From positions 26,445,001-26,509,000 of the forward strand of contig NC_064842.1 of the NCBI RefSeq assembly GCF_024166365.1: a DNA stretch of 64,000 nucleotides. The letters are read 5' to 3'. This stretch comes from Elephas maximus indicus. Taxonomy: Eukaryota > Chordata > Mammalia > Proboscidea > Elephantidae. The position numbers and the translations under genes are program-made. Under the pieces are notes generated by a model. It worked only from the letters and a program-made list of their open reading frames with translations. It had not been told where the DNA came from and made no database searches. Position 1 is the stretch's first letter. The number at the start of each line of letters is the position of its first letter. Below are positions 11,761 to 23,186 of the stretch, piece after piece.

Positions 11761-11970
11761 CCTTAAATCAGTTGCTGTAGGGTAGATTCCAACTCATGAT
11801 GATCCCATGTGTCTCAGATTAGAACAGGGCTCTGTAGGGTTTCAAGGGCTGGCTTCCCAGAAGTAGATAGACAGCCTTTTCCTCCAAGTCACCTCTGGGT
11901 GGACTTGAACCTCCAACCTTTTGGTTAGCACCAGAGCACATTAACAAGTTGCACCACCCAGTGACTGCTG
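11761..11970 (-). mobile_element. AfroSINE long type
   Basis: This is a full-length long-type copy, placed tail-first against the preceding composite SINE. Confidence 0.85.
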
Positions 11971-13507
11971 CCTTACAAAACAAAATGTATTGGAGGAAAT
12001 AATTTCAGCTGGTGATGCAGGAAACCATCGTCTACTTCTGACATGGTTTGAATGCAATTTAAATGGAGTGTTTTCACATCTTTTCAGTCTAACAAAAGTA
12101 ATTCAGAGTCTAAATTTAAATGTGCAAAGTCCTAAAGGGCAAAGAGTTGATGCATCCACTTATCACATTGTGGCCAATCACTTATTTGAAGAGCAAGAGG
12201 AAATTACACTAAGTAAGACAGGCAAATATGTAAAGACCAGATGTCTTCAGAAATCAATTACTTGACTTTGGTTAAGAATCATGCCCATGGTAACTGGCAG
12301 GAAGGGTTTATACTCAGATCTGTACAGAAAACATAACCTTCACCTTCTAAGTCAATAAAAGAGCACTGTGAGTCGCCCTGAGGAAACACAACACTCTTCT
12401 TGCTGGCAGAAACCCGAGCTACTTGTTACACACACTTTAGGCATGTGCTTGTGTTTTTCATCAACTCTGATTTCTCTTTGAACCCCTGAGGCTGTTTTCA
12501 AAAAGGGAGTGTGACCCTCCCTAGGACAACATGGAAACAGAATGTTCTGGTGAAGCAAGTGGGTATGGGTTGAAGACAGAATGTTGGAGGTGAGACAGAA
12601 ATTAGAAAGGAACATTTGTAAGAACAATCGTCTTTACATAGAACGCAAAGCAAAGACAGAAGATTAAGTGTTGAAGGAGGGACGGACAAGGTCAAGGCAT
12701 TAAGAAGCAAAGGCAATTTAGGGAGTTCGTTTTAATGGCTGCAAGCAATATATTGACAAGAAGGTCATGCTAAAGGCATATTTGTATGAATGGAAGGTTT
12801 AGCTGCAAGCTATAGGTCTATTTGGCTGCAACTCAATAAAAATGATTAAGGATAAGAAAAGAAAGCCATGATTTAACTCTCCTGCTCCAATAATGACTCA
12901 GAAGTTTAACAGAGGAGGGAACTGCAGTTCTGTGAGTTGAAGAGGTGGCAAAAAATTCAGGCCGAACTTGACAATAACCAGAAGAGTGAGATTAGAGGGA
13001 GAGGGAGGGAGAGAAGATCTGAGAGGCATCCATATAAAACCATCTTGTCCACAGGTTTATACATGTGATCAACTCCCTTCTTTAAATTCTCATCAAGGGG
13101 ATTAAAAAATTAATAGCTGCTTTATGATTGATTTGGGCAAGGTAGGTAGAAGCAAATGCCAATCATATGGAAGAGAAATTCCAGTTAAGGAATACAAGAG
13201 AACCTTTTAGAGGTTATCGGCTTCCAGTAAGCAAATAAAATGATCAATGAATAGAAAAGACCACAAACTTTCTCTTATGTGCCAAAGGCAAATGTCACTT
13301 GGAGGCACCTACAATTTATTACCGTCCCATTGTGTAGATTGCTATAATGTAATCACACACCCTAACCACAATTGGACTTTGCAGCATTTTAAACTGCTAA
13401 AACAACTTAACTGAAAACATCAAGGGGAATTCAGCGCATTTGATATAGCACATGCATGAAGCATGGATAAAGACTATTAACAAATTTGTTACAGGCTAAT
13501 ATTTCCT
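11971..13507. other. Unassigned 1.5 kb
   Basis: No exon or repeat recognised, apart from a block of about 45 bp at 12419-12464 that recurs at 8085-8130. A frame of 91 codons at 11990-12265 has no recognisable domain. Confidence 0.45.
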
Positions 13508-13715
13508 GAGCATTGTGTGGTGTAAATGGTTAACGTGCTTGGCTGCTAACCAAAAGGTTGGATGTTTGAAGGCATCCAGAGGCACCTCGAAAGAAAAGCC
13601 TGGAGAGCTACTGCTGAAAAATCATCCATTGAAAACCCTATGGACCACAGTTCTACTCTGACACAGGGAGTCGCCATGAGTTTGAGCGACCCGATGGTAG
13701 TGGGTTTTAGCCACG
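13508..13715 (+). mobile_element. AfroSINE long type
   Basis: The head reads TGTAAATGGTTAACGTGCTT and CTGCTAACCAAAAGGTTGG, and the tail GAGCGACCCGATGGTAGTGG. Confidence 0.88.
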
Positions 13716-13724
13716 TAGTAGGAC

Positions 13725-13825
13725 TAGGTGCATTATCTCCTTTAATCCTCATGATAATGTAACCAGGTAAGATATTATCATCTTCATAATTAAGAAAATT
13801 AAGATTTAAAAGTTCAAAGAAATGT
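13725..13825 (+). mobile_element. MIR fragment
   Basis: CATTATCTCCTTTAATCCTC followed by AAGAAAATTAAGATTTAAAA resembles the MIR core. The match is divergent. Confidence 0.5.
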
Positions 13826-15276
13826 GTCATTTTCTGTTTTGTAGACCCCTGTCTTCAAAGGACCTAGCACAATGTATGGCAAAAAAGGGCGTTTTATAAC
13901 TATCTGCTAAATGAATGGATAAATGAATGAAGTCATGGTGCCTCGATTCACGTCTTGGACTACCTAATTTTAAAGCTTTACCATCTCTATTCCTGCTTAT
14001 TATTAATGGGCCATGAGAGAGTCTGAAATGTGAGCCTGTAACATAAGCAACTGTCAGCAGCCACTGAGACATATGTGCCACATCCTTTCTTCTGTACTTG
14101 GATGGGTAATCAGATGAAGTGTCTACAAAGACAAGCCAAACATCTATGGAGAAAGGTAGATAACACTTGCAATTTAGCCCTTCCCTCATTTTCCAAAGCA
14201 AATATGCATCCCTGAGTTCAAGAGAGGCTAAAATAATGATTAGAGGGCATGTACATTAAAAAAGTAGCAGAAAAAATCCAGCCTTATGAATAAATTAAAC
14301 CCCAAAGAATCAACCAATCAGGTAGTCCTCACAATATTGTTTTTAGGGCCAAAAAAAAAAAAGGGAAGAAGGGAGGCAGGGAGAGAGAGAGGGAGAGGGA
14401 AAGAAAGAAGGAGAGAAACCATGCTTATGGGAGATAAGACCTGAAGCTTCTTCAAAAAACTTTCCAAATATGACCTAAGACAGGATAAAATCAGAGTTGT
14501 ACAACTTAGGCTGTATGTGCCAAGTTCGCTCAGCAAGGAGGAATCCTGTCCTATATTCATTTACACGTCTACTTCAATTAAGCAATCAAGTTGTCTCAAC
14601 TTGGCGCAACATGATTGGACGATAATTACATTAGGGGTAGAACATGCTGTGCTGAGGTAAACTAGAGACAGCATCAAACAGGCCTCACAGGAGTGCTTGC
14701 CCTGCTCAGCTCCTCTGTGAGTGATCCCCAGGGAGGCATCCCCACCTGAAACCTGCTATAATGAAACTGTGCACCTTTAGCTCTCTTCAATTGACTTTCC
14801 CAGGCTCTGATTTTGCCTTCTCCAGAGGTGTTAATTAGGTTGCAAAGCTTCGCTGCCAAGGCTGAACAGATTTCAATGTGATGGAGAGGGCTTCCAGAAC
14901 GTTGACCCAGTTTTTATGGTTGTGTCTTACAAGAAAAAGGCCCCACAATGCTGAGAAATGAATCCATGGCCTAAATCAGATTAAAGCAAGGCCAGTACAG
15001 TTGATGGTGCCACGTAAGGGAGCCAAGAGACAGTCGACCAAAAAGCATTTGTGTAAGATGGGGCCTGAAATTCTACTGATATCACAAGCAGATGGGCAAA
15101 CATTGCTTGTTCAGTCATATGAACAATATTTATTGACTATAACTTATTGAAAACTATTTCAAGCACTGCTGAAAGCAGAATGATACAGCAATGCTGCCCT
15201 TCAGGAGTTCATCAGCTAGTGGAAAAAAAAAAGGGGGAAGAAGAAAGGAGATTAAAATAAATAAATAAAAAGTCTC
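13826..15276. other. Unassigned 1.45 kb
   Basis: No exon or named repeat recognised other than the purine tract at 14353-14422. Several minus-strand frames (up to 124 codons) lack recognisable domains. Confidence 0.45.
14353..14422. repeat. GGGA/GA purine tract
   Basis: The plus strand has 12 A followed by about 60 bp almost free of pyrimidines, with GGGAGG and GAGAGAGA units. Confidence 0.85.
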
Positions 15277-15290
15277 TCTGTGATAGGGAT

Positions 15291-15464
15291 CCCAAACCCA
15301 AACCCGCCGCCACTGAGTTGTTTCCAACTCATAGCCACCCTAAAGGACAGACTAGAACTGCCCTAGAGGGTTTCCAAGGCTATAAATCTTTCTTTTGCAG
15401 TGGGTTCCAACAGCTGACCTTTTGTTTTGCAAATGAGAGCTTTAACCACTGTGCCACCAGGGCT
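15291..15464 (-). mobile_element. AfroSINE (Asn-type head), perfect TSD
   Basis: It is flanked by a perfect 14-bp duplication, TCTGTGATAGGGAT, at 15277-15290 and 15465-15478, which marks a comparatively recent insertion. Confidence 0.95.
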
Positions 15465-15478
15465 TCTGTGATAGGGAT

Positions 15479-15944
15479 AGTCAAAAAATTCCTACATTGT
15501 GTAGCCACTATAGAAAACAGTTCGGCAATTCTTCAAAAACTTAAACATAGAATGACCATAAAAAAAAAAAAAAAGAAACCCACCTCATAGAGGACTTAGC
15601 AATTCCACTCCTAGGTATGTACCCCAGAGACTTGAAAGAAGGGAATTAAACATACACATGGACACCAATGTTCATCACAGCACTATTCACAATAGTCTAA
15701 ATGCCCATTAACAGAGAAATGGATGAACAAAATGTGGTACATACATGCAACGGAATGTAACTCAGCTGTAAAGAGAAATGAAGTCCTGATACATGCTACA
15801 AAGTGGATGAACCTTAAAACCATTATACTGAGTGAAATATGTCAGTCACAAAACGACAAATACGGTATGCTCCCTCTTGTAATAAATATTTAGAATAGGT
15901 AAATGTATAGAGACAAAATTTTGTTAATAATTACCAGGGCTGGG
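15479..15944 (+). mobile_element. Ancient L1, ORF2 3' end (first part)
   Basis: This is a recognisable old L1 ORF2 terminus: ATTCCACTCCTAGGTATGTA, TTCATCACAGCACTATTCAC and AATGTGGTACATACATGCAA. It is interrupted by a younger minus-strand L1 piece and resumes at 16724. Confidence 0.9.
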
Positions 15945-15958
15945 AGAGGGGAGCTTTG

Positions 15959-16709
15959 TTTTTTGTTTTTTTTTTGTGCTTTAAGTAAAAGATTACAATT
16001 CAAGTCAGTTTCTCATACAAAAACTTATACACACATTGTTATGTGACCCTGATTGCTCTGCACACTCCTTCTCTCCACCCTGTATTTCCCGTGTCTATTC
16101 AACCACCTCCTGTCCCCCTCTGCCTTCTCATCTCACCTCTGGACAGGATCTACCCACATAGTCTCATGTATCTACTTGAGCTGAGAAGCACACTCCTCAC
16201 AAGTATTGTTTTACATCTTATAGTCCAGTATACTCCTTGTCTGAAGAGTTGGCTTCGGGAATGGTTTTAGTTCTGGGCTAAGGGAGAGTTTGGGGGCCAT
16301 ATCTTCTGGGGTCCCTCCAGTCTCAGTCAGATCATTAAGTCTGGTCTTTTTACTAGAATTTGAGTTCTGCACCCCTTTTCTCCGGCTTCATCAGGGACTC
16401 TCTGGTGTATTCCCCGTCAGGGCAGTCACTGGTGGTAGCCAGGTACTACGTAGTTCTTCCGGCCTCAAGCTGAGGGAGTCTCTGGTTTATGTAGCCCTTT
16501 CTGTCTCTTGGGCTCATATTTTCCTTGAATCTTTGGTGTTCTCCATTCCCCTTTGCTCTAGGTGTGTTGGGACCAATTGATGGATTTTAGATGGCCACTT
16601 GCTAGCTTTTAAGACCCCAGACGCCACTCACCAAAGTGGGATGCAGAACGTTTTCTTAATAAACTCTATTATGCCAGTTGACCTAGATGTCCCCTGAAAC
16701 TATGGTCCA
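15959..16709 (-). mobile_element. L1 3' end inserted in older L1
   Basis: This is a 5'-truncated L1 3' UTR in minus orientation; its A tail appears as T runs at 15959-15976. Its block ATGGCCACTTGCTAGCTTTT is the complement of the 3' UTR of the full-length L1 nearby (around 23530), so the two are related subfamilies. The flanking duplication is AGAGGGGAGCTTTG (15945-15958) versus AGAGGGGAGTTTTT (16710-16723). Confidence 0.88.
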
Positions 16710-16723
16710 AGAGGGGAGTTTTT

Positions 16724-16858
16724 GCTTAAGGGTTACTAGATTCTGATGGTTGCAGAACATGGGGCATGCAATTAATGCTACTGAATTATACACTTAATTA
16801 TAGTCGAAATGGCAATTTTTTTGTTAGATCTATTTTACCACAATAAAAATTTTCACAA
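16724..16858 (+). mobile_element. Ancient L1 3' UTR (second part)
   Basis: The old L1 continues with GGTTACTAGATTCTGATGG and CAATTAATGCTACTGAATTA and reaches AATAAAAATTTTCACAA, where the full-length L1 inserted. Confidence 0.85.
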
Positions 16859-17899
16859 GGAGGCGGAGCCAAGATGGCGGACTAGGCAGACGCTACCTCG
16901 GATCCCTCTTACAACAAAGACACGGGAAAACAAGTGAATCGATCACATACATAACAATCTACGAACCCTGAACAACAAACACAGATTTAGAGACGGAAAA
17001 CGAACTATTACGGGGAAGCAGCGATTGTTTCCAGAGCCTGGAGCCAGCGCACCAGTCAGGTACGGCACAAACACAGAGACCTGCCCCACCCCCCTGAACT
17101 AACCCCGGGAGGGGAACCAGCTGGTTCCACGGGCGGCGTGGGACGCAGCCGGTAGGAGAAGTCCCCGGGAGGCAGTGACTGGTCTTGGAGCAGAAAGAGC
17201 AGCATCCGAGCCGGGGAACCGTCCCGCAGGGATTTGGACTGGACGTAGGTACGCCATAAACACGTAGAGTTGCTCCACCCCCCTAAACTAAACCCGGGAA
17301 GGGGACCAGCCGGGTTGCGCGGGCGGCATGGGACGCAGCTGGTAGGAGAAGTCCCCGGGAGGCAGCGACTGGTATTGGAGTGGGGAGAACAGCGTCCCAG
17401 CTGGGACACTCGGTCACGGCACAAGCACGGGGAGCTGCTCCACCCATCTGAACTAACCCCGGGAGGCGGCCCAACTGGTTCTTGGAGGCGGCACGGACAC
17501 GCGGCTGGAGGGACGAGAAGTCCCCAGGAGGCAGCGACTGATTTTGGAGTCGAGAGTACACCGTCCCAGTAGGGGAGCCTTGACGCTGGGCGTAGGGCTG
17601 GAAGCGGAGGATCTGACCGTGACTCCAGCGGGCCAGACCCCCCGGGGGCAATCTCCACACAGCCAGCACACATAGGCGACGCGCCCGCGGGAATCTCAGA
17701 TATAATAGTCATTCCAAGCAAGACAAGCAACTCTGGCTATATTCTGAGGTGCTACTCTCCTATCTCTCTGTTCCCTCCCCCACCCTCCCCAGGCGGCTTC
17801 ATTAACATCTGAATAGCCTGAGCCAGAGGGAGAACTCTGATAGGGATCTGACTGCATTTTTTTTTTAGCGGATTTTCTGGAAAAACTAGTTTCCCAGTG
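16859..17899 (+). promoter_or_regulatory. L1 5' UTR / internal promoter
   Basis: This GC-rich and CpG-rich leader starts with GGAGGCGGAGCC and a YY1-like CAAGATGGCGG at 16870-16880, the position where human L1 carries its YY1 site. It has three tandem monomer-like units starting at 17061, 17250 and 17415. The minus strand is open for 224 codons (17056-17730) because of the high GC, not because of a gene. Confidence 0.85.
17061..17580 (+). repeat. Three tandem monomers in L1 5' UTR
   Basis: Units begin TACGGCACAAACAC (17061), TACGCCATAAACAC (17250) and CACGGCACAAGCAC (17415), with spacings 189 and 165 bp. Each continues with CTNCNCCACCC, AACTAA(C/A)CCCGGGA, GAGAAGTCCCC(G/A)GGAGGCAG and GACTG(G/A)T. 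Confidence 0.85.
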
Positions 17900-18916
17900 A
17901 TGGCTCGGAGACAACAATCCATATCAAACCACTTAAAGAAGCAGACCATGACAGCTTCTCCAACCCCCCAAACAAAAGAATCAAAACCTTTCCCAAATGA
18001 AGATACAATCTTGGAATTATCAGATACAGAATATAAAAAACTAATTTACAGAATGCTTAATGATACCACAAATGAAATTAGGATAACTGCAGAAAAAGCC
18101 AAGGAACACACTGATAAAACTGTTGAAGAACTCAAAAAGATTATTCAAGAACATACTGGAAAAATTAATAAGTTGCAAGAATCCATAGAGAGACAACATG
18201 TAGAAATCCAAAAGATTAACAATAAAATTACAGAATTAGACAACGCAATAGGAAGTCAGAGGAGCAGACTCGAGCAATTAGAATGCAGACTGGGACATCT
18301 GGAGGACCAGGGAATCAACACCAACACAGCTGAAAAAAAATCAGATAAAAGAATTAAAAAAAATGAAGAAACCCTAAGAATTATGTGGGACTCTATCAAG
18401 AAGGATAACCTGTGGGTGATTGGAGTCCCAGAACAGGGAGGGGGGACAGAAAACACAGAGAAAATAGTTGAAGAACTCCTGACAGAAAACTTCCCTGACA
18501 TCATGAAAGACGAAAGGATAGCTATCCAAGATGCTCATCGAACCCCATTTAAGATTGATACAAAAAGAAAAACACCAAGACATATTATCATCAAACTCAC
18601 CAAAACCAAAGACAAACAGAAAATTTTAAAAGCAGCCAGGGAGAAAAGAAAGGTTTCCTTCAAGGGAGAATCAATAAGAATATGTTCTGACTACTCAGCA
18701 GAAACCATGCAGGCAAGAAGGGAATGGGACGACATATACAGAACACTGAAGGAGAAAAACTGCCAGCCAAGGATCATATATCCAGCAAAACTCTCTCTGA
18801 AATATGAAGGCGAAATTAAGATATTTACAGACAAACACAAGTTTAGAGAATTTGCAAAAACCAAACCAAAGCTACAAGAAATACTAAAGGATATTGTTTG
18901 GTCAGAGAACCAATAA
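17900..18916 (+). CDS. L1 ORF1p RNA-binding chaperone
   Basis: An intact 338-residue ORF1 starts at ATG 17900 (MARRQQSISN). An upstream in-frame GTG at 17897 is unlikely to be the start. ORF1p trimers coat L1 RNA in the ribonucleoprotein and act as a nucleic-acid chaperone. Roughly residues 40-135 are a lysine- and glutamate-rich coiled coil. Residues about 165-255 form the RRM (LWVIGVPEQ to IIIKLT), and 260-330 the basic C-terminal domain, with RMDF-type positions replaced by ARREWDDIYRTL and the conserved YPAKLS and FTDKHKFREF segments. The length is the same as the human protein. No frameshift or stop was found, which indicates a young element. Expression in this genome cannot be judged. 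Confidence 0.95.
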   Translation: MARRQQSISNHLKKQTMTASPTPQTKESKPFPNEDTILELSDTEYKKLIYRMLNDTTNEIRITAEKAKEHTDKTVEELKKIIQEHTGKINKLQESIERQHVEIQKINNKITELDNAIGSQRSRLEQLECRLGHLEDQGINTNTAEKKSDKRIKKNEETLRIMWDSIKKDNLWVIGVPEQGGGTENTEKIVEELLTENFPDIMKDERIAIQDAHRTPFKIDTKRKTPRHIIIKLTKTKDKQKILKAAREKRKVSFKGESIRICSDYSAETMQARREWDDIYRTLKEKNCQPRIIYPAKLSLKYEGEIKIFTDKHKFREFAKTKPKLQEILKDIVWSENQ

Positions 18917-19370
18917 TATCAGATATCAGCACAACACAAGGTCACAAAACAGAACGTCCTGATATCAACTCAAATAGGGAAATCACAAAAACAAATTAAG
19001 ATTAATTAAAAAAAAAATACACATAACAGGGAATCATGGAAGTCAACAGGTAAAAGATCACAATAATCAAAAAGAGGGACTAAATACAGGAGGCATTGAA
19101 CTGCCATATGGAGAGTGATACAAGGCGATATAGAACAATACAAGTTAGGTTTTTACTTAGAAAAATAGGGGTAAATAATAAGGTAACCACAAAAAGGTAT
19201 AACAACTCTATAACTCAAGATAAAAACCAAGAAAAACGTAACGACTCAACTAACATAAAGTCAAGCACTATGAAAATGAGGATCTCACAATTTACTAAGA
19301 AAAACGCCTCAACACAAAAAAGTACGTGGAAAAATGAAATTGTCAACAACACACATAAAAAGGCATCAAA
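18917..19370 (+). other. L1 inter-ORF spacer with short ORF
   Basis: The spacer is 454 bp, far longer than the roughly 60 bp in human L1. It is A-rich. A frame without stops from ATG 19108 (88 codons; TTG upstream at 19096) ends in TGA at 19372-19374, overlapping the ORF2 ATG at 19371 as ATGA. The peptide is basic and low in complexity, with many K, N, S and T and no recognised domain, so it may be chance openness or a translated leader. Confidence 0.6.
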
Positions 19371-22300
19371 ATGACAGCACTAAAAACTTATTTATCTATA
19401 ATCACCCTGAATGTAAATGGACTAAATGCACCAATAAAGAGACAGAGAGTCACGGACTGGATAAAGAAACACGATCCATCTATATGCTGCCTACAAGAGA
19501 CACACCTTAGACTTAGAGACACAAACAAACTAAAACTCAAAGGATGGAAAAAAGTATATCAAGCAAACAATAAGCAAAAAAGAAGAGGAGTAGCAATATT
19601 AATTTCTGACAAAATAGACTTTAGACTTAAATCCACCACAAAGGATAAAGAAGGACACTATATAATGATAAAAGGGACAATTGATCAGGAAGACATAACC
19701 ATATTAAATATTTACGCACCCAATGACAGGGCTGCAAGATACATAAATCAAATTTTAACAGAATTGAAAAGCGAGATAGATACCTCCACAATTATAGTAG
19801 GAGACTTCAACACACCACTTTCGGAGAAGGACAGGACATCCAGTAAGAAGCTCAACAGAGACACGGAAGATCTAATTACAACAATCAACCAACTTGACCT
19901 CATTGACTTATGCAGAACTCTCCACCCAACTGCTGCAAAGTATACTTTTTTTTCTAGCGCACATGGAACATTCTCTAGAATAGACCACATATTAGGTCAT
20001 AAAACAAACCTTTGCAGAGTCCAAAACATCGAAATATTACAAAGCATCTTCTCAGACCACAAGGCAATAAAACTAGAGATCAATAACAGAAAAACTAGGG
20101 AAAAGAAATCAAATACTTGGAAAATGAACAATACCCTCCTGAAAAAAGACTGGGTGATAGAAGACATCAAGGAGGGAATAAGGATATTCATAGAAAGCAA
20201 CGAGAATGAAAATACTTCCTATCAAAACCTCTGGGACACAGCAAAAGCAGTGCTCAGAGGCCAATTTATATCAATAGATGCACACATACAAAAAGAAGAA
20301 AGAGCCAAAAGCAGAGAACTGTCCCTACAACTTGAACAAATAGAAAGTGAGCAACAAAAGAACCCATCAGGCACCAGAAGAAAACAAATAATAAAAATTA
20401 GAGCTGAACTAAATGAATTAGAGAACAGAAAAACAATTGAAAGAATTAACAAAGCCAAAAGCTGGTTCTTTGAAAAAATTAACAAAATTGATAAACCATT
20501 GGCTAGACTGACTAAAGAAATACAGGAAAGGAAACAAATAACCCGAATAAGAAATGAGAAGGACCACATCACAACAGAACCAAATGAAATTAAAAGAATC
20601 ATTTCAGATTATTATGAAAAATTGTACTCTAACAAATTTGAAAACCTAGAAGAAATGGATGAATTCCTGGAAAAACACTACCTACCTAAACTAACACATT
20701 CAGAAGTAGAACAACTAAATAGACCCATAACCAAAAAAGAGATTGAAACGGTAATCAAAAAACTCCCAACAAAAAAAAAGCCCTGGCCCGGACGGCTTCA
20801 CTGCAGAGTTCTACCAAACTTTCAGAGAAGAGTTAACACCACTACTACTGAAGGTATTCCAAAGCATAGAAAATGACGGAATACTACCCAGCTCATTCTA
20901 TGAAGCCACCATCTCCCTGATAACAAAACCAGGTAAAGACATTACAAAAAAAGAAAATTATAGACCTATATCCCTCATGAACATTGATGCAAAAATCCTC
21001 AACAAAATTCTAGCCAATAGAATCCAACAACACATCAAAAAAATAATTCACCCTGATCAAGTGGGATTTATACCAGGTATGCAAGGCTGCTTTAATATCA
21101 GAAAAACCATTAATGTAATCCATCACATAAATAAAACAAAAGACAAAAACCACGTGATCTTATCAATTGATGCAGAAAAGGCATTTGACAAAGTCCAACA
21201 CCCATTCATGATAAAAACTCTTACCAAAATAGGAATTGAAGGAAAATTCCTCAACGTAATAAAGGGCATCTATGCAAAGCCAACAGCCAATATCACTCTA
21301 AATGGAGAGAACCTGAAAGCATTTCCCTTGAGAACGGGAACCAGACAAGGATGCCCTTTATCACCGCTCTTATTCAACATTGTGTTGGAAGTCTTAGCCA
21401 GGGCAATTAGGCTAGACAAAGAAATAAAAGCTATCCGGATTGGCAAGGAAGAAGTAAAGTTATCACTATTTGCAGATGACATGATTATATACACAGAAAA
21501 CCCTAAGGAATCCTCCAGAAAACTACTGAAACTCATAGAAGAGTTTGGCAGAGTCTCAGGTTATAAAATAAACATACAAAAATCACTTGGATTCCTCTAC
21601 ATCAACAAAAAGAACACCGAAGAGGAAATAACCAAGTCAATACGATTCACAGTAGCCCCCAAGAAGATAAGATACTTAGGAATAAATCTTACCAAGGATG
21701 TAAAAGACCTATACAAAGAAAACTACAAACTCTACTACAAGAAATTCAAAAGGACATACTTAAGTGGAAAAACATACCTTGCTCATGGATAGGAAGACTT
21801 AACATAGTAAAAATGTCTATTCTACCAAAAGCCATCTATACATTTAATGCACTTCCGATCCAAATTCCAATGTCATATTTTAAGGGGATAGAGAAACAAA
21901 TCACCAATTTCATATGGAAGGGAAAGAAGCCCCGGATAAGCAAAGCACTACTGAAAAAGAAGAAGAAAGTGGGAGGCCTCACCTTACCTGACTTCAGAAC
22001 CTATTATACAGCCACAGTAGTCAAAACAGCCTGGTATTGGTACAACAACAGACACATAGACCAATGGAACAGAATTGAGAACCCAGACATAGATCCATCC
22101 ACGTATGAGCAGCTGATATTTGGCAAAAGACCAGTGTCAATTAACTGGGGAAAAGATAGCCTTTTTAACAAGTGGTGCTGGCATAACTGGATATCCATTT
22201 GCAAAAAAATGAAACAGGACGCATATCTCACACCATGCACAAAAACTAACTCCAAGTGGATCAAAGACCTAAACATAAAGACTAAAACGATAAAGATCAT

Positions 22301-23186
22301 GGAAGAAAAAATTGGGACAACCCTAGGAGCCCTAATACAAGGTATAAACAGAATACAAAACATTACCAAAAATGATGAAGAGAAACCCGATAACTGGGAG
22401 CTCCTAAAAATCAAACACCTATGCTCATCTAAAGACTTCACCAAAAGAGTAAAAAGACCACCTACAGACTGGGAAAGAATTTTCAGCTATGACATCTCCG
22501 ACCAGCGCCTGATCTCTAAAATCTACATGATTCTGTCAAAACTCAACCACAAAAAGACAAACAACCCAATCAAGAAGTGGGCAAAGGATATGAACACACA
22601 TTTCACTAAAGAAGATATTCAGGCAGCCAACAGATACATGAGAAAATGCTCTCGATCATTAGCCATTAGAGAAATGCAAATTAAAACTCCGATGAGATTC
22701 CATCTCACACCAGCAAGGCTGGCATTAATCCAAAAAACACAAAATAATGAATGTTGGAGAGGCTGCGGAGAGATTGGAACTCTCATACACTGCTGGTGGG
22801 AATGTAAAATGGTACAACCACTTTGGAAATCTATCTGGCGTTATCTTAAACAGTTAGAAATAGAACTACCATACAACCCAGAAATCCCACTCCTAGGAAT
22901 ATACCCTAGAGATACAAGAGCCTTCATACAAACAGATATATGCACACCCATGTTTATTGCAGCTCTGTTTACAATAGCAAAAAGTTGGAAGCAACCAAGA
23001 TGTCCATCAACGGATGAATGGGTAAATAAATTGTGGTATATTCACACAATGGAATACTACGCATCGATAAAGAACAGTGACGAATCTCTGAAACATTTCA
23101 TAACATGGAGGAACCTGGAAGGCATTATGCTGAGCGAAATTAGTCAGAGGCAAAAGGACAAATATTGTATAAGACCACTATTATAA
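19371..23186 (+). pseudogene. L1 ORF2p endonuclease-reverse transcriptase, two 1-nt breaks
   Basis: ORF2 encodes the AP-like endonuclease and reverse transcriptase that perform target-primed reverse transcription. From ATG 19371 it reads N14 and E43 (QETH) of the endonuclease, GDFNTPL and FSDH. A nine-A run at 20771-20779 has one base too many, shifting the frame; the RT region continues in the next frame, with FADD at 21469-21480. A four-A run at 21748-21751 appears to lack one base and restores the original frame, which stays open to the stop at 23184-23186. The C-terminal cysteine segment CWRGCG-LIHC-WWEC is intact. Apart from these, no stop was found over about 1271 codons. Either it died very recently or the breaks are homopolymer sequencing errors. 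Confidence 0.93.

Noticed and set aside
17056..17730. 224-codon minus-strand frame with proline- and arginine-rich repeats
   Set aside because: It is the complement of the GC-rich tandem monomers in the L1 5' UTR; the periodicity comes from the DNA repeats.
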